From: JACVRW01 sp963765135 | GTDB taxonomy: Bacteria; Actinomycetota; Thermoleophilia; Solirubrobacterales; Thermoleophilaceae | Reading direction: 5' to 3' | DNA: 64,000 bases | Assembly (NCBI GenBank): GCA_963765135.1 | Contig: CAVXUX010000003.1 | Coordinates: 736,513-800,512 of the forward strand | Shown: positions 55,073 through 64,000 of the stretch, in pieces | How positions within the stretch are numbered: position 1 is the stretch's first letter | Layout of the letters: each line of letters opens with the position of its first letter | Notes under the pieces: generated by a model | What the model saw: the letters and a program-made list of their open reading frames with translations, nothing else | Told to the model about the DNA's origin: nothing | Database searches by the model: none | Program-made: the position numbers and the translations under genes

Positions 55073-55952
55073 GGACTGCCTCCTCTCTTCGGGGGCCGGT
55101 AGCGGCCTTGTCGACGAACTCCCGCAAGGCCAAGTTGACGGCGACCGGCTTGCGCGCCTGCGGGCAGTGCCCCACGGCGGGCATCCGCATGAACTCGCCA
55201 CCCGTCGCGTCGGCGAGCGCCTCGCCCACCTCGACGGGCCGGATCCGGTCGTCCTCGCCGTGGATCACCAGGACCGGACAGCGCAGCCGGTCGGTGATCG
55301 CGCGCGTGGCCGCCTCGTCGAGGCCGGGGCCCAGCGCCGTGGCGATCAGAGTCTCGGCGTCGCTCTCGAGCCCCCACCCCACCGTGTCCTCGATCTGCTT
55401 GGTCGAGTGGGGCTCGGTGAATACGTTCGAAAAGAAGAACTCGATGAAGCCGCGGTAGTCGCGGCGCCAGTAGTGGGCGTTCGCCTTCGCCCAGCCCTCG
55501 TCGGTGTCGAGCTCCTCGCCGAAGCGCGCCTCGTAGTGGTCGCGCTCGGAGTGCCCGGGCGCGAGCCGCAGCGACGGCGCGATGAACGCCATGCCGAGCA
55601 CGCGCTCGGGCTGAGCGTCGGCGAACAGCAGGGCGCGCTGGGCGCCCATCGAGAGCGACACGACCACTGCCTGGTCCGTGCCGGACGCGTCCATCACCGC
55701 GGCCAGGTCCGCCGCGTACTCGGTCTCGGAGTAGGCGGCCGGATCCGCCGGCCGCTCCGAGCGCCCGTTACCGCGCGGGTCGAACACGACTACGCGGAAG
55801 TGGCGCGCGAAGTAGGCGACCTGCATCTTCCACACGCGCGAGTGCACGATCGCCCAGGCAGGCACGAACAGCACCGTGGTGTCGCCGTCTCCGAAGCGCT
55901 CCCAGTAGGTCCCACGGGTGAAGCCGGTCTCAGCCGGCTCGACCGCCCTCAC
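55059..55952 (-). CDS. Alpha/beta hydrolase (right-arm copy)
   Basis: A 297-residue copy of the protein at 35,019-35,912 with the same nucleophile (VVSLSMGAQ), acid (HGEDD) and His (GHCPQARKP) sites. Differences are minimal (EDDRIRP for EDDQIRP). Intact. Confidence 0.84.
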   Translation of the reverse strand: MRAVEPAETGFTRGTYWERFGDGDTTVLFVPAWAIVHSRVWKMQVAYFARHFRVVVFDPRGNGRSERPADPAAYSETEYAADLAAVMDASGTDQAVVVSLSMGAQRALLFADAQPERVLGMAFIAPSLRLAPGHSERDHYEARFGEELDTDEGWAKANAHYWRRDYRGFIEFFFSNVFTEPHSTKQIEDTVGWGLESDAETLIATALGPGLDEAATRAITDRLRCPVLVIHGEDDRIRPVEVGEALADATGGEFMRMPAVGHCPQARKPVAVNLALREFVDKAATGPRREEAVHGYS

Positions 55953-57160
55953 GCCAGCATCTCCGCGAGTCGCTCGGCCGCGCGGGCGGCACCGTCGGCC
56001 TCGACCGGGCGGTAGTCGACCTCGCGGCCGATCTCCTCGCCGATCGCGGCGGCGATGTCGTGCGGCTCGGACTCCTCGAAGCTCATGCAGCGCCCGGCGC
56101 CGTAGCGCTCGAGCCGGTGGCGCACGTGGAGGTTCTGCTCGAAGTGGTGCGCGAGCGGGAAGTAGATGAACGGCCGGCGGTTGGCCGTCAGCTCCATCGC
56201 CGTGGTGAGGCCGCCCTGCACGACCGCCAGGTCGCACGCCGCGAGGTGGCGATAGAGGTCGTGCACGTAGGGGCGGACCTCCAGGCCATCCGCCTTGGGC
56301 AGGGTCGCCGGGTCGATGCGCGGCCCGGCCACCACGATCATGCGGAGCTCGGGGACCTGCTGCTTGGCTTCGGGGAAGGCGGCGATCACCTTGTGGAGCA
56401 GATGCTTTCCGACCCCGGACCCGCCAACTGTGACAATGCACACTTGCTCGTCGGGCCGGTAGCCGAGCTCGGCGCGCAAGCGCTCGGTGTCGCTCAGCTC
56501 CTCCGGGTCGAACCCGGAGACGTAGCCGGCGAAGTCGAAGTGGCTCTCGGTCCAGTCGCGGATCAGCGGCAGCTCCGGCCCGAGCCGGTCGGGCACGATG
56601 TCGTCCGGGTTGCCGACGAACAACGCCCGGTCGCGCACCTCGGGGTGGGCGGCGATGTGCTCGACCATCTCGGCGTTGTAGTCGGCCGTCAGGAACGCCT
56701 CGTGGGAGCCGCCGTCCTCCATCGGCAGCCAGCCGACGAAGTCGGTCAGCCAGGCGTAGTGGGCGCGCTTCTCGCCGGGGTTCTCGTGCAGGTAGTAGTC
56801 GAGCTCCCAGGCCTCGTCGCCGACCCATAGGTCATAGCGCTCCTCGCGCACGACGTCGTGGAACACCATGAAGTTGGCGATCAGGATCTCGTCCATCCGG
56901 CGCCAGGCCTGGAAGCAGTGCAGGTCGTGCTCGGCCGACTCGGACTCGATGTGCCGCGACTCGTTCGCCAGCCACCGGCTGGCGGGGTGCACGCGCTCGC
57001 CCTCGCGCTCGAGCACGCGCGTGACCGGGTCCTGGGCCAGCCAGTCGATCTCGACCCCGTCGACCAGGTTGCGCAGCTCGCGGGCGATCGCCACGTCGCG
57101 CCGGGCGTGGCCGAGGCCGATCGGCGAGGAGATGTAGAGGACGCGCTTGCGTGCGCTCAC
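55949..57160 (-). CDS. GT-B-fold glycosyltransferase, MurG/UGT-like (right-arm copy)
   Basis: A 403-residue copy of the protein at 33,811-35,022; the start is GTG 57160 (VSARKRVLYISSP) overlapping the TetR stop. The acceptor loop GLGHARR and donor signature VVQGGLTTAMELTANRRPF are unchanged. The N-terminal VSAR versus VTAR difference involves substitutions, not indels. Confidence 0.84.
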   Translation of the reverse strand: MSARKRVLYISSPIGLGHARRDVAIARELRNLVDGVEIDWLAQDPVTRVLEREGERVHPASRWLANESRHIESESAEHDLHCFQAWRRMDEILIANFMVFHDVVREERYDLWVGDEAWELDYYLHENPGEKRAHYAWLTDFVGWLPMEDGGSHEAFLTADYNAEMVEHIAAHPEVRDRALFVGNPDDIVPDRLGPELPLIRDWTESHFDFAGYVSGFDPEELSDTERLRAELGYRPDEQVCIVTVGGSGVGKHLLHKVIAAFPEAKQQVPELRMIVVAGPRIDPATLPKADGLEVRPYVHDLYRHLAACDLAVVQGGLTTAMELTANRRPFIYFPLAHHFEQNLHVRHRLERYGAGRCMSFEESEPHDIAAAIGEEIGREVDYRPVEADGAARAAERLAEMLA

Positions 57161-57738
57161 GCCGCCTTCTCCTCGAGCCAGCCGTCGATCCAGTTGAGCA
57201 GCTCGCGGTGGCCGGTGGAGATCCCCGACAGCTGCTCGATCTGGATGCCCTTGTTGAAGGCGACCACGAGCGCGACCGTCGCCTCGAGCGGGAAGTCGAC
57301 GCCGTACTCCTCGAGCGCGCTCGCGAAATGGGTCCGCAGCAGGGTGCGCCAGACCTCGTCCACCCGCACGAGCCGGTCGCGCATCTCCGGGTGGTTCCAG
57401 GCCATCGCCTGGAGCTCCCACCACACCTTCGGGTACCCGGCCCCCACGTCCTCCTCGAGCCAGCGCATCGCGGTCCGCCACTTCTCGAGGAAGGGCACGT
57501 CCGCCTCGTACATCGCCTGCTGGCGGTCGGCCAGGCGATCGGTGAAGCGCTCCAGCACCTGCAGGAGCAGCTCCTCCATCGATCCGAAGTAGTAGTGCAC
57601 GAGGCCGTGGTTGACGCCGGCCTCGGCCGCCACGCGCCGGGTCGTCAGCCCGGCGTGGCCGGTCTCGATCAGCAACCGCTCGGCGGCGTCGAGCAGAGCG
57701 CTGGTGGCTGTTTCGCGGCGGCTGGTGGCGGCTTCCAT
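57157..57738 (-). CDS. TetR-family regulator heading the five-gene operon (right-arm copy)
   Basis: A 193-residue copy, by eye identical at protein level to 33,233-33,814. It is the last gene, moving outward, at which the arms are nearly identical; just upstream of it the two arms diverge. Confidence 0.9.
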   Translation of the reverse strand: MEAATSRRETATSALLDAAERLLIETGHAGLTTRRVAAEAGVNHGLVHYYFGSMEELLLQVLERFTDRLADRQQAMYEADVPFLEKWRTAMRWLEEDVGAGYPKVWWELQAMAWNHPEMRDRLVRVDEVWRTLLRTHFASALEEYGVDFPLEATVALVVAFNKGIQIEQLSGISTGHRELLNWIDGWLEEKAA

Positions 57739-57744
57739 CGTGAT

Positions 57745-57769
57745 TGACTTAGTCGAGTTGACTTAGTCA
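57745..57769. promoter_or_regulatory. Tandem palindromic operator of the TetR gene (right arm)
   Basis: TGACTTAGTCG at 57745-57755 and TGACTTAGTCA at 57759-57769. Compared with the left arm there is one substitution or insertion in the first copy and one extra spacer base. The position upstream of TetR is conserved. Confidence 0.6.
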
Positions 57770-57831
57770 GTAGCCTAAACAGGCCGGGAGCCCGAAGTCA
57801 AGGGCGGCGGCCCGCTAGGGTGCCGCGTTCG

Positions 57832-59095
57832 ATGGCCGACCTCCAGCCGCTGCGCACCCTCCGCTACGAACCCTCCGCGGTGGGCTCGCTCGAGGACGTG
57901 ATCGCGCCCCCTACGACGTGATCGACGCCGAGCTGCGCGCGCAGCTCGCGGCCCGCAGCCCGTACAACGTGGTGGAGATCGACCTGCCGCGCCGAGGCTG
58001 CGCCCAGGCCAGCACGCCGACGATGGCCGACTGGCAGCAGCGCGGCGTGCTCGTGCGCGAGGACGAGCCGGCGATCTGGGCCCTGCGCCAGGACTACACG
58101 GCGCCCGACGGCAGCGCCGCACCCGCACCGGCGTTCTTCGCGCGCGTGCGGGTGGAGGACTACGGCCCGGGCCGCATCCGCCCGCACGAGCGCACCCATC
58201 CCGGCCCGAAGGAGGACCGCCTGCGGCTCACGCGCGCGACGCGCACGAACCTCTCCCCCATCTTCAGCCTCTTCCCCGACCGCGACGGCGCCGCCGGGCG
58301 GGCGTCGAGCGGTGCGCCGCGGCCGAGCCGTTCGCCGCGGCCGCCGACCACGAGGGCACCAGCAACACGCTCTGGCGCATCGCCGACGCCGGACCGATCG
58401 CCGAGCTGCAGACGGCGCTGGCCGACGCCGAGCTGCTGATCGCCGACGGCCACCACCGCTACGAGACCGCGCGCGTGTACGCGGAGGAGGTGGGCGGCGA
58501 GGGCGAGCACCGCTACGTCCTGATGCTGCTCTGCTCGCTGGCCGACCCCGGCCTGCCCGTCTTCCCCACCCACCGGCTGCTCACCGGCCTGAAGGACGAC
58601 ACCGCCAAGCAGCAGGCGATCCGCGACGCGCTCATGCGCGACTTCGAGATCGAGGAGCTGCGCGACGACCTGCGAGCTCGAGCCGCCGGCCGACGCCCGG
58701 TCGCCTTCGGCTACATGGACTCGCTTCCACAAGCAGCCCTACCGCGTCACGCTCAAGGACCAGGCGATCGCCGACCGCGCGCTCGACGGGCATGCCGGCG
58801 CCCTACCGCCGCCTCGACACCGCGGTGCTCGAGGCGCTCGTGCTGCGCGGGCGCGCTCGGCATGTCGCGAGGACGACATCTCCCACCTCCGCGGCCTCGA
58901 CTACTCCAAGAGACCTCGACGACGCGATCGACGCGGTGCGAGTCCGGCCGCGCCGACGCCGGCTTCTTCATGCGCGCCACGCCGGTCGAGCAGGTGCGCG
59001 AGGTGGCGGAGGCGGGCGAGTCGATGCCGCCCAAGTCGACCTACTTCTATCCCAAGGTCCCGACCGGCCTGGTGTTCAATCCCCCTCGAGCGTGA
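57832..59095 (+). CDS. DUF1015-family protein, diverged and frameshifted (right-arm copy)
   Basis: Starts MADLQPLRTLRYEPSAVGSLEDVIAP; contains NLSPIFSLFPDRDG and ADAELLIADGHHRYETARVYAEEVGGEGEHRYVLMLL and ends near FYPKVPTGLVFNP. It differs from the left copy by many conservative replacements (FARVRVEDYGPGR for LARLRVDEYGPGR, and LWRIADAGPIAELQ for LWRSADEDLVAELQ) with synonymous third-base changes. This is evolutionary divergence, not read noise. At least five further indels break the frame. Confidence 0.75.
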
Positions 59096-59647
59096 AGATC
59101 TACACGCGCAAGGGCGACGACGGCACCACCGGCCTCTGGTACGGCGGCCGGGTGGCAAGTACGCGCGGCCGGCCCGAGGCCTACGGCTCGGTCGACGAGG
59201 CGGCCTCGGCGCTCGGCCTCGTGCCGCGCGGCGGCCGAGCGCGGCAGCGAGCTGTACGCCGACATCCTGCGCATCCAGAACGAGCTGTTCGTGGCCGGCG
59301 CCGAGCTGGCCACCGCGCCGGAGGCCGCCGAGCGCCTCGAGCCGGGCGTCTCGCGGGTGACCGCCGAGATGGTCGACCGGCTCGAGGGGGACATCGACCG
59401 CTACATGGACCGGGTGGACCTGCCGCCCAAGTTCGTGATCCCCGGCGGCACCGAGCTGTCCGCGCGGCTCGACGTGGCGCGCACCGCCGTGCGCCGCGCC
59501 GAGCGGCGCGTGGGCGCGCTCCAGCACGCCGGCGAGCTGGCGGACGACACCGTGCTGCGCTACCTGAACCGGCTGTCCGACGCGCTGTTCGCGATGGCGC
59601 GCTTCGCGGACGAGCCGGAGCCGGAGCTGTTCGAAGGGAGACGATGA
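59092..59647 (+). CDS. PduO-type ATP:cob(I)alamin adenosyltransferase, diverged, frameshifted early (right-arm copy)
   Basis: GTG 59092 begins VKIYTRKGDDGTTGLWYGGRV. An indel near 59,153 (GTGGCAAGTAC versus GTGCCCAAGTAC) and another near 59,225 shift the frame. From about 59,270 the protein is open: FVAGAELATAPEAAERLEPGVSRVTAEMVDRLEGDIDRYMDRVDLPPKFVIPGG to the end. Differs from the left copy at scattered residues. The ATGA overlap with OsmC is kept. Confidence 0.8.
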
Positions 59648-60040
59648 GAGCGACTCGCGCCGCGTCGCACGGCAAGCTGAAGCACGACGTCGCAGGTCCG
59701 CGACCACCGGCTCACGGCCGACGAGCCGCGCGAGCACGGCGGCGAGGACAGCGGCCCGAGCCCGCAGGAGCTGCTGGCCGCGAGCCTGGCCTCATGCACC
59801 GCCATCACCATGGAGATGTACGCGGAGCGCAAGGGCTGGGACATCGGCGACATGGTCGTGGAGGTCGACTACGAGCCCGCGCAGCGCGGCTCGCCCACGC
59901 GCTTCGAGATGCACGTCCAGCTGCCCAAGGAGCTGCCCGAGGAGCAGCGCGAGCGGCTGATGCAGATCGCCGCCAAGTGCCCGGTGCACCGCACGCTCGA
60001 GGGCGAGGTCATGTTCGAGGAGACGGTCGAGCTGCGCTAG
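59644..60040 (+). CDS. OsmC/Ohr-family protein, frameshifted near N-terminus (right-arm copy)
   Basis: Starts MRATRAASHGKLKHDV. An indel near 59,692 shifts the frame. The rest, GPSPQELLAASLASCTAITMEMYAERKGWDIGDMVVEVDYEPAQRG to CPVHRTLEGEVMFEETVELR, is intact with both cysteines. A few replacements relative to the left copy (IGDMVVEV for MGDAVVEV). Confidence 0.8.
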
Positions 60041-60079
60041 AAGTGAAAGAGCGGGTCCGTTCTGCCGATCTAGGTAGTT

Positions 60080-62583
60080 GTGGACCAGCCTTCCAAGTCC
60101 GCGCGGCGGGCTGTCCGCGCTGTGGCCCTCGCGCAGGCACTTCGACGTGCTCGCACAGCAGTTGCCGATCGGGGTGTACGAGACCGACGTCGAGGGCCGG
60201 TTCGTGTACGTGAACGAGTGTTGGTCCGAGCTGACTGGCCTCGACCCTAGAGCGGCGTCGCCGAGAGCTGGGCCAGCGTTGTGCACCCGGAGGACCTCGA
60301 GCGGGTGGTCGCCGAGTGGCGCCGCAGCCAGCTCGAGCAACGACCCTTCAGCCTGGAGTACCGCTACGTGCGACGGGACGGCTCAGCCGCGTGGATCTGG
60401 TGCCGCGCGGTGGAGCTGCGCGACGACAGCGGCGAGGTCACGGGCTATCTGGGCACCTGCTCGGACACCGTCGTCAACCCGACGGTGGACCGGGCGATCG
60501 AAGAGGCGGAGGAGAGGTTCGCCAACGCCTTCGAGGAGGCGCCGATCGGCATGGCGCTGGTCGGGCTGGACGGGAGCTTCCTGCGGGTCAACCGCGCCCT
60601 GCCCGAGATCGTCGGCCGCAACGCCGAGGAGCTGCTCGCGCTGACCTTCCAGGACATCACCCATCCCGACGACCTGGACGCGGACCTCGAGCTCGTGCGG
60701 CAGGTGATCGCCGGCGAGCTGCGCACCTACCGGCTGGAGAAGCGCTACCTACGCGCCGACGGCGAGCAGGTATGGGTGATGCTGTCCGTTTCGCTCGTCC
60801 GCAATGACGCGGGCGAGCCGCTCTACTTCGTGTCGCAGGTCGAGGACGTGACCGAGCGGCGCCGCTCGGAGGATGCCCTGGAGGCCGAGGACCGCTTCCG
60901 CTCCGCCTTCGACGAGGCCCCGATCGGCATGGCGATGAACGCTCGACGACGGGCGCTTCCTGCGCGTGAACCGGGCGCTCTGCGAGATCACTGGCTATTC
61001 GCGCGAGCAGCTCGAGGCGACCACTTCCGCTCGATCACCCACCCGGACGACCTGGCACGCAACGAGAAGGGCATCGGGGAGCTGCTCGCCGGCCGCACTC
61101 CCCACTACCGCACCGAGAAGCGCTACATCCACGCCGACGGGCACGTGGTGCCGGTCGACCTCAGCTCGACGGTGGTGCGCGACGCCGAAGGCGCCCCGCT
61201 CCACCTGCTCACCCAGGTGCAGGACATCACCGAGCGCAAGCGCTTCGAGGGCCAGCTCCAGTACCTGGCCGACCACGACTCCTGACCGGGCTGTTCAACC
61301 GGCGCCGCTTCGAGGAGGAGCTGACGCGCGAGCTGACCAGCGCGGCGCGCTACGAGAGCCGCCTGGCGGTGCTCGCCGTCGACCTCGACGACTTCAAGTA
61401 CATCAACGACTCGCTCGGCCACTCGGCCGGCGACGAGCTGATCCGCGGGTGGGCCAGGCGATCCGCGCCCGCTTCGCCGCACCGACATCTCGCCCGCCTC
61501 GGCGGCGACGAGTTCGCGGTCATCCTGCCCGGACCGACGAGAACGACGCCCTCTCGTGCCGACGACCTGCTCGAGGCGGTCCGCAACCCCGAGAGAGGCG
61601 CGGCTCGAGGCGGGCGGATGGACAAATGCGCCGCGTCTACGTGCAGCATCGGGGTGGCCTTGCTCCTTGGGTCGGGCGCGCATGTGACCGCCGAGGAGAT
61701 CCTGGTGGAGGCTGCAATCGCCATGTACGACGGCAAGGAGGCGGGCCGCGATCGCGCCGTCGTCTACGACTCGCGCCAGGACCGCCAGGAGGGGAATGCA
61801 GGGGGCGGCTGACGTGGGTGGACCGCATCCGCGACGCGCTCGAGGCCGAGGAACCCTTCGTGCTCTACGCACAGCCGATCCTCGGCTCTCGCCGACGACC
61901 GCGTCCCCCCGCGCCACGAGCTCTTGATCCGGATGCACGGTCAGGACGGCGACATGGTGCCGCCGGGCACCTTCCTCTACATCGGTGAGCGCTTCGACCT
62001 GATCGAGGAGATCGATCGCTGGGTGCTGGCGCAAGGCGATCGCGTTGCTCCCCGCGGAGCACAAGCGCGCGGGCTGCGAGATCCACCTCGAGTGTGAACC
62101 TGTCGGCCAAGTCGGTGACCGATCCTGAACATCCCCGACTACGATCGCCGCTGCAAGCTCAACGAGCACTGGCATCGACGGGCAGGGGCTGTGCGTCGAG
62201 GTGACCGAGACGGCGGCGATCGCGAGTATCGACGGGCCAGGCCTTCGCGAGTCCTGCCGGTCGGCGGGCTGCGATTCGCGCTTGACGACTTCGGCGCGGG
62301 GTTCGGTTCCTTCTACTACCTCAAGAACATCGCCTTCGACTATTTCAAGATCGACGGCGAGTTCATCCGCGACCTGCGACCAGCCGCGTGGACCAGCTCG
62401 TCGTCGAGGCCGTCGTCGACATCGCGCGCGGAATGGGGAAGCGGACCATCGCCGAGTACGTGAGGACCGGGGACCTTCACCTCCTCGCCGTACGGCGTCG
62501 ACTACGCCCAGGGCTTCTACGTCGCCAAGCCGGCGCCGCTACCCCTGCTCCAAGCGGCGCTCCCACATCTCGAGACCGCCTAG
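60080..62583 (+). CDS. PAS-GGDEF-EAL cyclic-di-GMP signalling protein, diverged and heavily frameshifted (right-arm copy)
   Basis: Homologue of 28,410-30,908 in the same position and with the same domain order. The longest clean piece, about residues 70-400 (VVHPEDLERVVAEWRRSQ to FEGQLQYLADHDS), differs from the left copy at roughly one residue in five by eye. GGDEF (LARLGGDEFAVILPG) and EAL pieces (FVLYAQPI, LDDFGAGFGSFYYLKN, KIDGEFIRDL) are recognisable in several frames. More than ten indels. The divergence indicates a different haplotype or species version. Confidence 0.75.
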
Positions 62584-63298
62584 CGGCCGGAAGCCGAGCC
62601 GCTCGTAGACCGGGCGCCCGAGCTGCAGTGGCCACGAGCGTGCCCGTTCGGCAGCCGCGCTCCACGGCGTCGGCCAGCGAGTGCGCGATCAGCTTGCCGG
62701 AGAGGCCCTGGCCGCGCGCCTCGGGCACCACGGCGACCATCTGCACCTCGGTGTTGGCGCCCGTGTCGGTCGCCGCACAGCAGCCGACCGCCGCGCCGTC
62801 CTGGTGAGCGACGTAGATGTGCACGGCGCCGTCGGGCAGGCGTGTGAGCGCGCGCGAGAACCAGTCCCCGCCGTAGCCGTAGGCGCGGTCGTTGATCGCG
62901 CCCACGTCGGCCAGGTCGCCGGCGGCGGTCCAGTCGGAGAGCGCGCCGTCGGGCGGGCGCCGCGGCGGTGTCGCCTCGAAGTCGGCCGCCATCGCCTCGG
63001 GGCGGCCGTCGAGCACGTGGCCCTTCGATTCGAGCAGCGCGACCGTCTCGCCGTCGCCGTTGTGGACCCAGACCGTCCACTTGGCGCCGATCTCGTCGTA
63101 GGCCGCGGCGATCTCGTCGTACGCGGCGGCGAGCGCGTCGGCGTGCTCGTAGACGACCGCGTTGACGACCGAGCGCTGCGGCGACGCCGGCACGAGCGCG
63201 GCCACCACGCCGTCGCGCTCGAACGCGCGTGCGCCCTCGGAGCCGGCGCCGATCAGGCGGTACCAGTGCCGCATCGACGCGTGGAGGGCGTCCCACAC
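62539..63298 (-). CDS. GNAT-family N-acetyltransferase, frameshifted near C-terminus (right-arm copy)
   Basis: Nearly identical to the left copy from GTG 63298 to about residue 225 (one visible change, DGRPEAMAAD for DGSPEAMAAD). An indel near 62,623 shifts the last 25 residues. The near-identity resumes here after the diverged 57.8-62.6 kb segment. Confidence 0.8.
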
Positions 63299-63299
63299 G

Positions 63300-63840
63300 T
63301 CAGCTCACCTGCGCCCCGGCCGCGCGCAGCTCGTCGAGCGCGCGCTCGGAGTCGCCCGGCTCGACGTCGATGCCCCTGATGCCTTCGCGGTCGATCGCGA
63401 CCCGGAAGCCCAGTCGCAGGGCGTCCGCGGCGGTCTCCTTGACGCAGTAGTCGGTGGCGAGGCCCACGACGGTGACGTCGTCGATGTCGTTGTCGCGCAG
63501 CAGCTCGGCGAGGTTGGTCTCCTCGAAGCCGGAGTAGCCCTCGAGGTCGCGCCGGTAGCCGGCGTCGACGATCGCGTCGATGCCCGCGCTGTTCAGGGCG
63601 GCGTCGAGCTCGGCGCCGTAGCGTGCCCTGGACGCAATGCGGCGGCCAGGGACCGCCCTGGTCGACGAACGAGGCGTGGTCGGCCGGGTGCCAGTCGCGG
63701 GTTGCTACGACGAGGTCGAAGCCGCCGGCGTCGATCAGCTCGTTCAGCCGGGGGGCGATCGCGTCGCCGTCCGGCACGGCGAGGGCGCCGCCGCTCGTGA
63801 AGTCGTTCTGGAAGTCGATGATCAGGAGCGCCCGGGCCAT
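63300..63840 (-). CDS. Isochorismatase-family hydrolase, nicotinamidase-like, frameshifted (right-arm copy)
   Basis: Copy of 27,154-27,694 with the same N-terminus and the same extra base after the CVQGT codons (about 63,622). One substitution is visible (DNDIDDV for DNDVDDV). Because both arms share the insertion, it is either real or a systematic error. Confidence 0.8.
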
Positions 63841-63860
63841 CGGGTCTCGATAATAGGGGC

Positions 63861-64000
63861 GTGAAGGAGCTCCTCCTGACGCCGGAGGAGGCGGCCTCGA
63901 TGGACGCCCACGGCACGAAGGACGCGGCCGTGCTGGTGGCGCTGCACGGCGACCCGCTGACCGCCGTGTTCACCGAGCGGCGGGCCGACCTGCGCCGCCA
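63861..64000 (+). CDS. NUDIX hydrolase, N-terminal part only (right-arm copy, cut by window edge)
   Basis: GTG 63861 opens VKELLLTPEEAASMDAHGTKDAAVLVALHGDPLTAVFTERRADLRR, identical to the start of the protein at 26,591-27,133. The NUDIX box lies beyond the window edge. Confidence 0.85.
   Translation, partial: MKELLLTPEEAASMDAHGTKDAAVLVALHGDPLTAVFTERRADLRR

Larger units (their letters stand above)
45491..64000 (-). repeat. Right arm of giant inverted duplication (continues past window end)
   Basis: Reverse-complement copy of 26,976-45,485 with identical gene order. Clean and nearly identical to the left arm at 51.0-57.7 kb and 62.7-64.0 kb. Clearly diverged, and full of indels, at 57.8-62.6 kb, where the DUF1015 and PAS-GGDEF-EAL proteins differ from the left copies at many residues. 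Confidence 0.95.

Noticed and set aside
26976..64000. Composite transposon or IS-flanked inverted repeat
   Set aside because: No transposase, terminal inverted repeats or target-site duplication is visible, and the arms meet with a five-base loop.

Overview
The window is very GC-rich, densely packed, high-GC Gram-positive DNA. GTG starts, 4-base GTGA/ATGA overlaps, PKD surface proteins, an F420-type DUF385 protein and NTF2/SnoaL-like proteins beginning MSQENVE suggest an actinobacterial genome, most like the Thermoleophilia (Solirubrobacterales/Gaiellales). This is inference from protein style; no rRNA marker is present.

Positions 1-26.6 kb are single copy here. They hold a PLP racemase/aldolase-fold enzyme, an EamA exporter, a secreted beta-propeller, a PHP phosphoesterase, AcnA, a thioesterase, a TetR/MFS pair sharing a 17-bp operator, a second aconitase, a class V aminotransferase, a PKD surface protein, lipoproteins, two esterases, a fatty-acid beta-oxidation set (thiolase, acyl-CoA dehydrogenase, enoyl-CoA hydratase, 3-hydroxyacyl-CoA dehydrogenase), a sigma-region-4/zinc-finger/membrane fusion and a rhodanese.

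From about 26,976 to 64,000 the window is one huge inverted duplication. It turns at 45,486-45,490, and each arm is at least 18.5 kb and runs off the right edge. Each arm, read towards the turn, carries: NUDIX, isochorismatase, GNAT, PAS-GGDEF-EAL, OsmC, PduO, DUF1015, then a TetR-led operon (glycosyltransferase, alpha/beta hydrolase, DUF1326, DUF2182), tRNA-Pro, a membrane protein, tRNA-Arg, a 5-kb island (MFS-cNMP protein, secreted protein, four tandem NTF2-like genes) closed by a copy of the tRNA-Arg 3' end, then a NagB-like protein, a xylose-type binding lipoprotein, and a membrane protein cut by the turn.

The arms are not uniformly alike. They are almost identical over about 33.2-40.0 kb versus 51.0-57.7 kb and at their outer ends. 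They are clearly diverged over about 28.4-33.1 kb versus 57.8-62.6 kb. Many genes carry single-base indels that their mirror copies lack, and an A7G22 run replaces real sequence at 40,807-40,835. The most economical reading is a noisy long-read or hybrid metagenome assembly that joined two related haplotypes head to head at a small hairpin. A real palindrome is not excluded. Frameshifts are therefore treated as probable sequence errors unless both arms agree.

The features with most biological interest are the TetR-led operon ending in the cysteine-rich DUF1326/DUF2182 pair, the tRNA-Arg-flanked island with its constant-ended NTF2-like genes, a NagB-like protein with an altered ring-opening site, and an aconitase lacking one canonical cluster cysteine.
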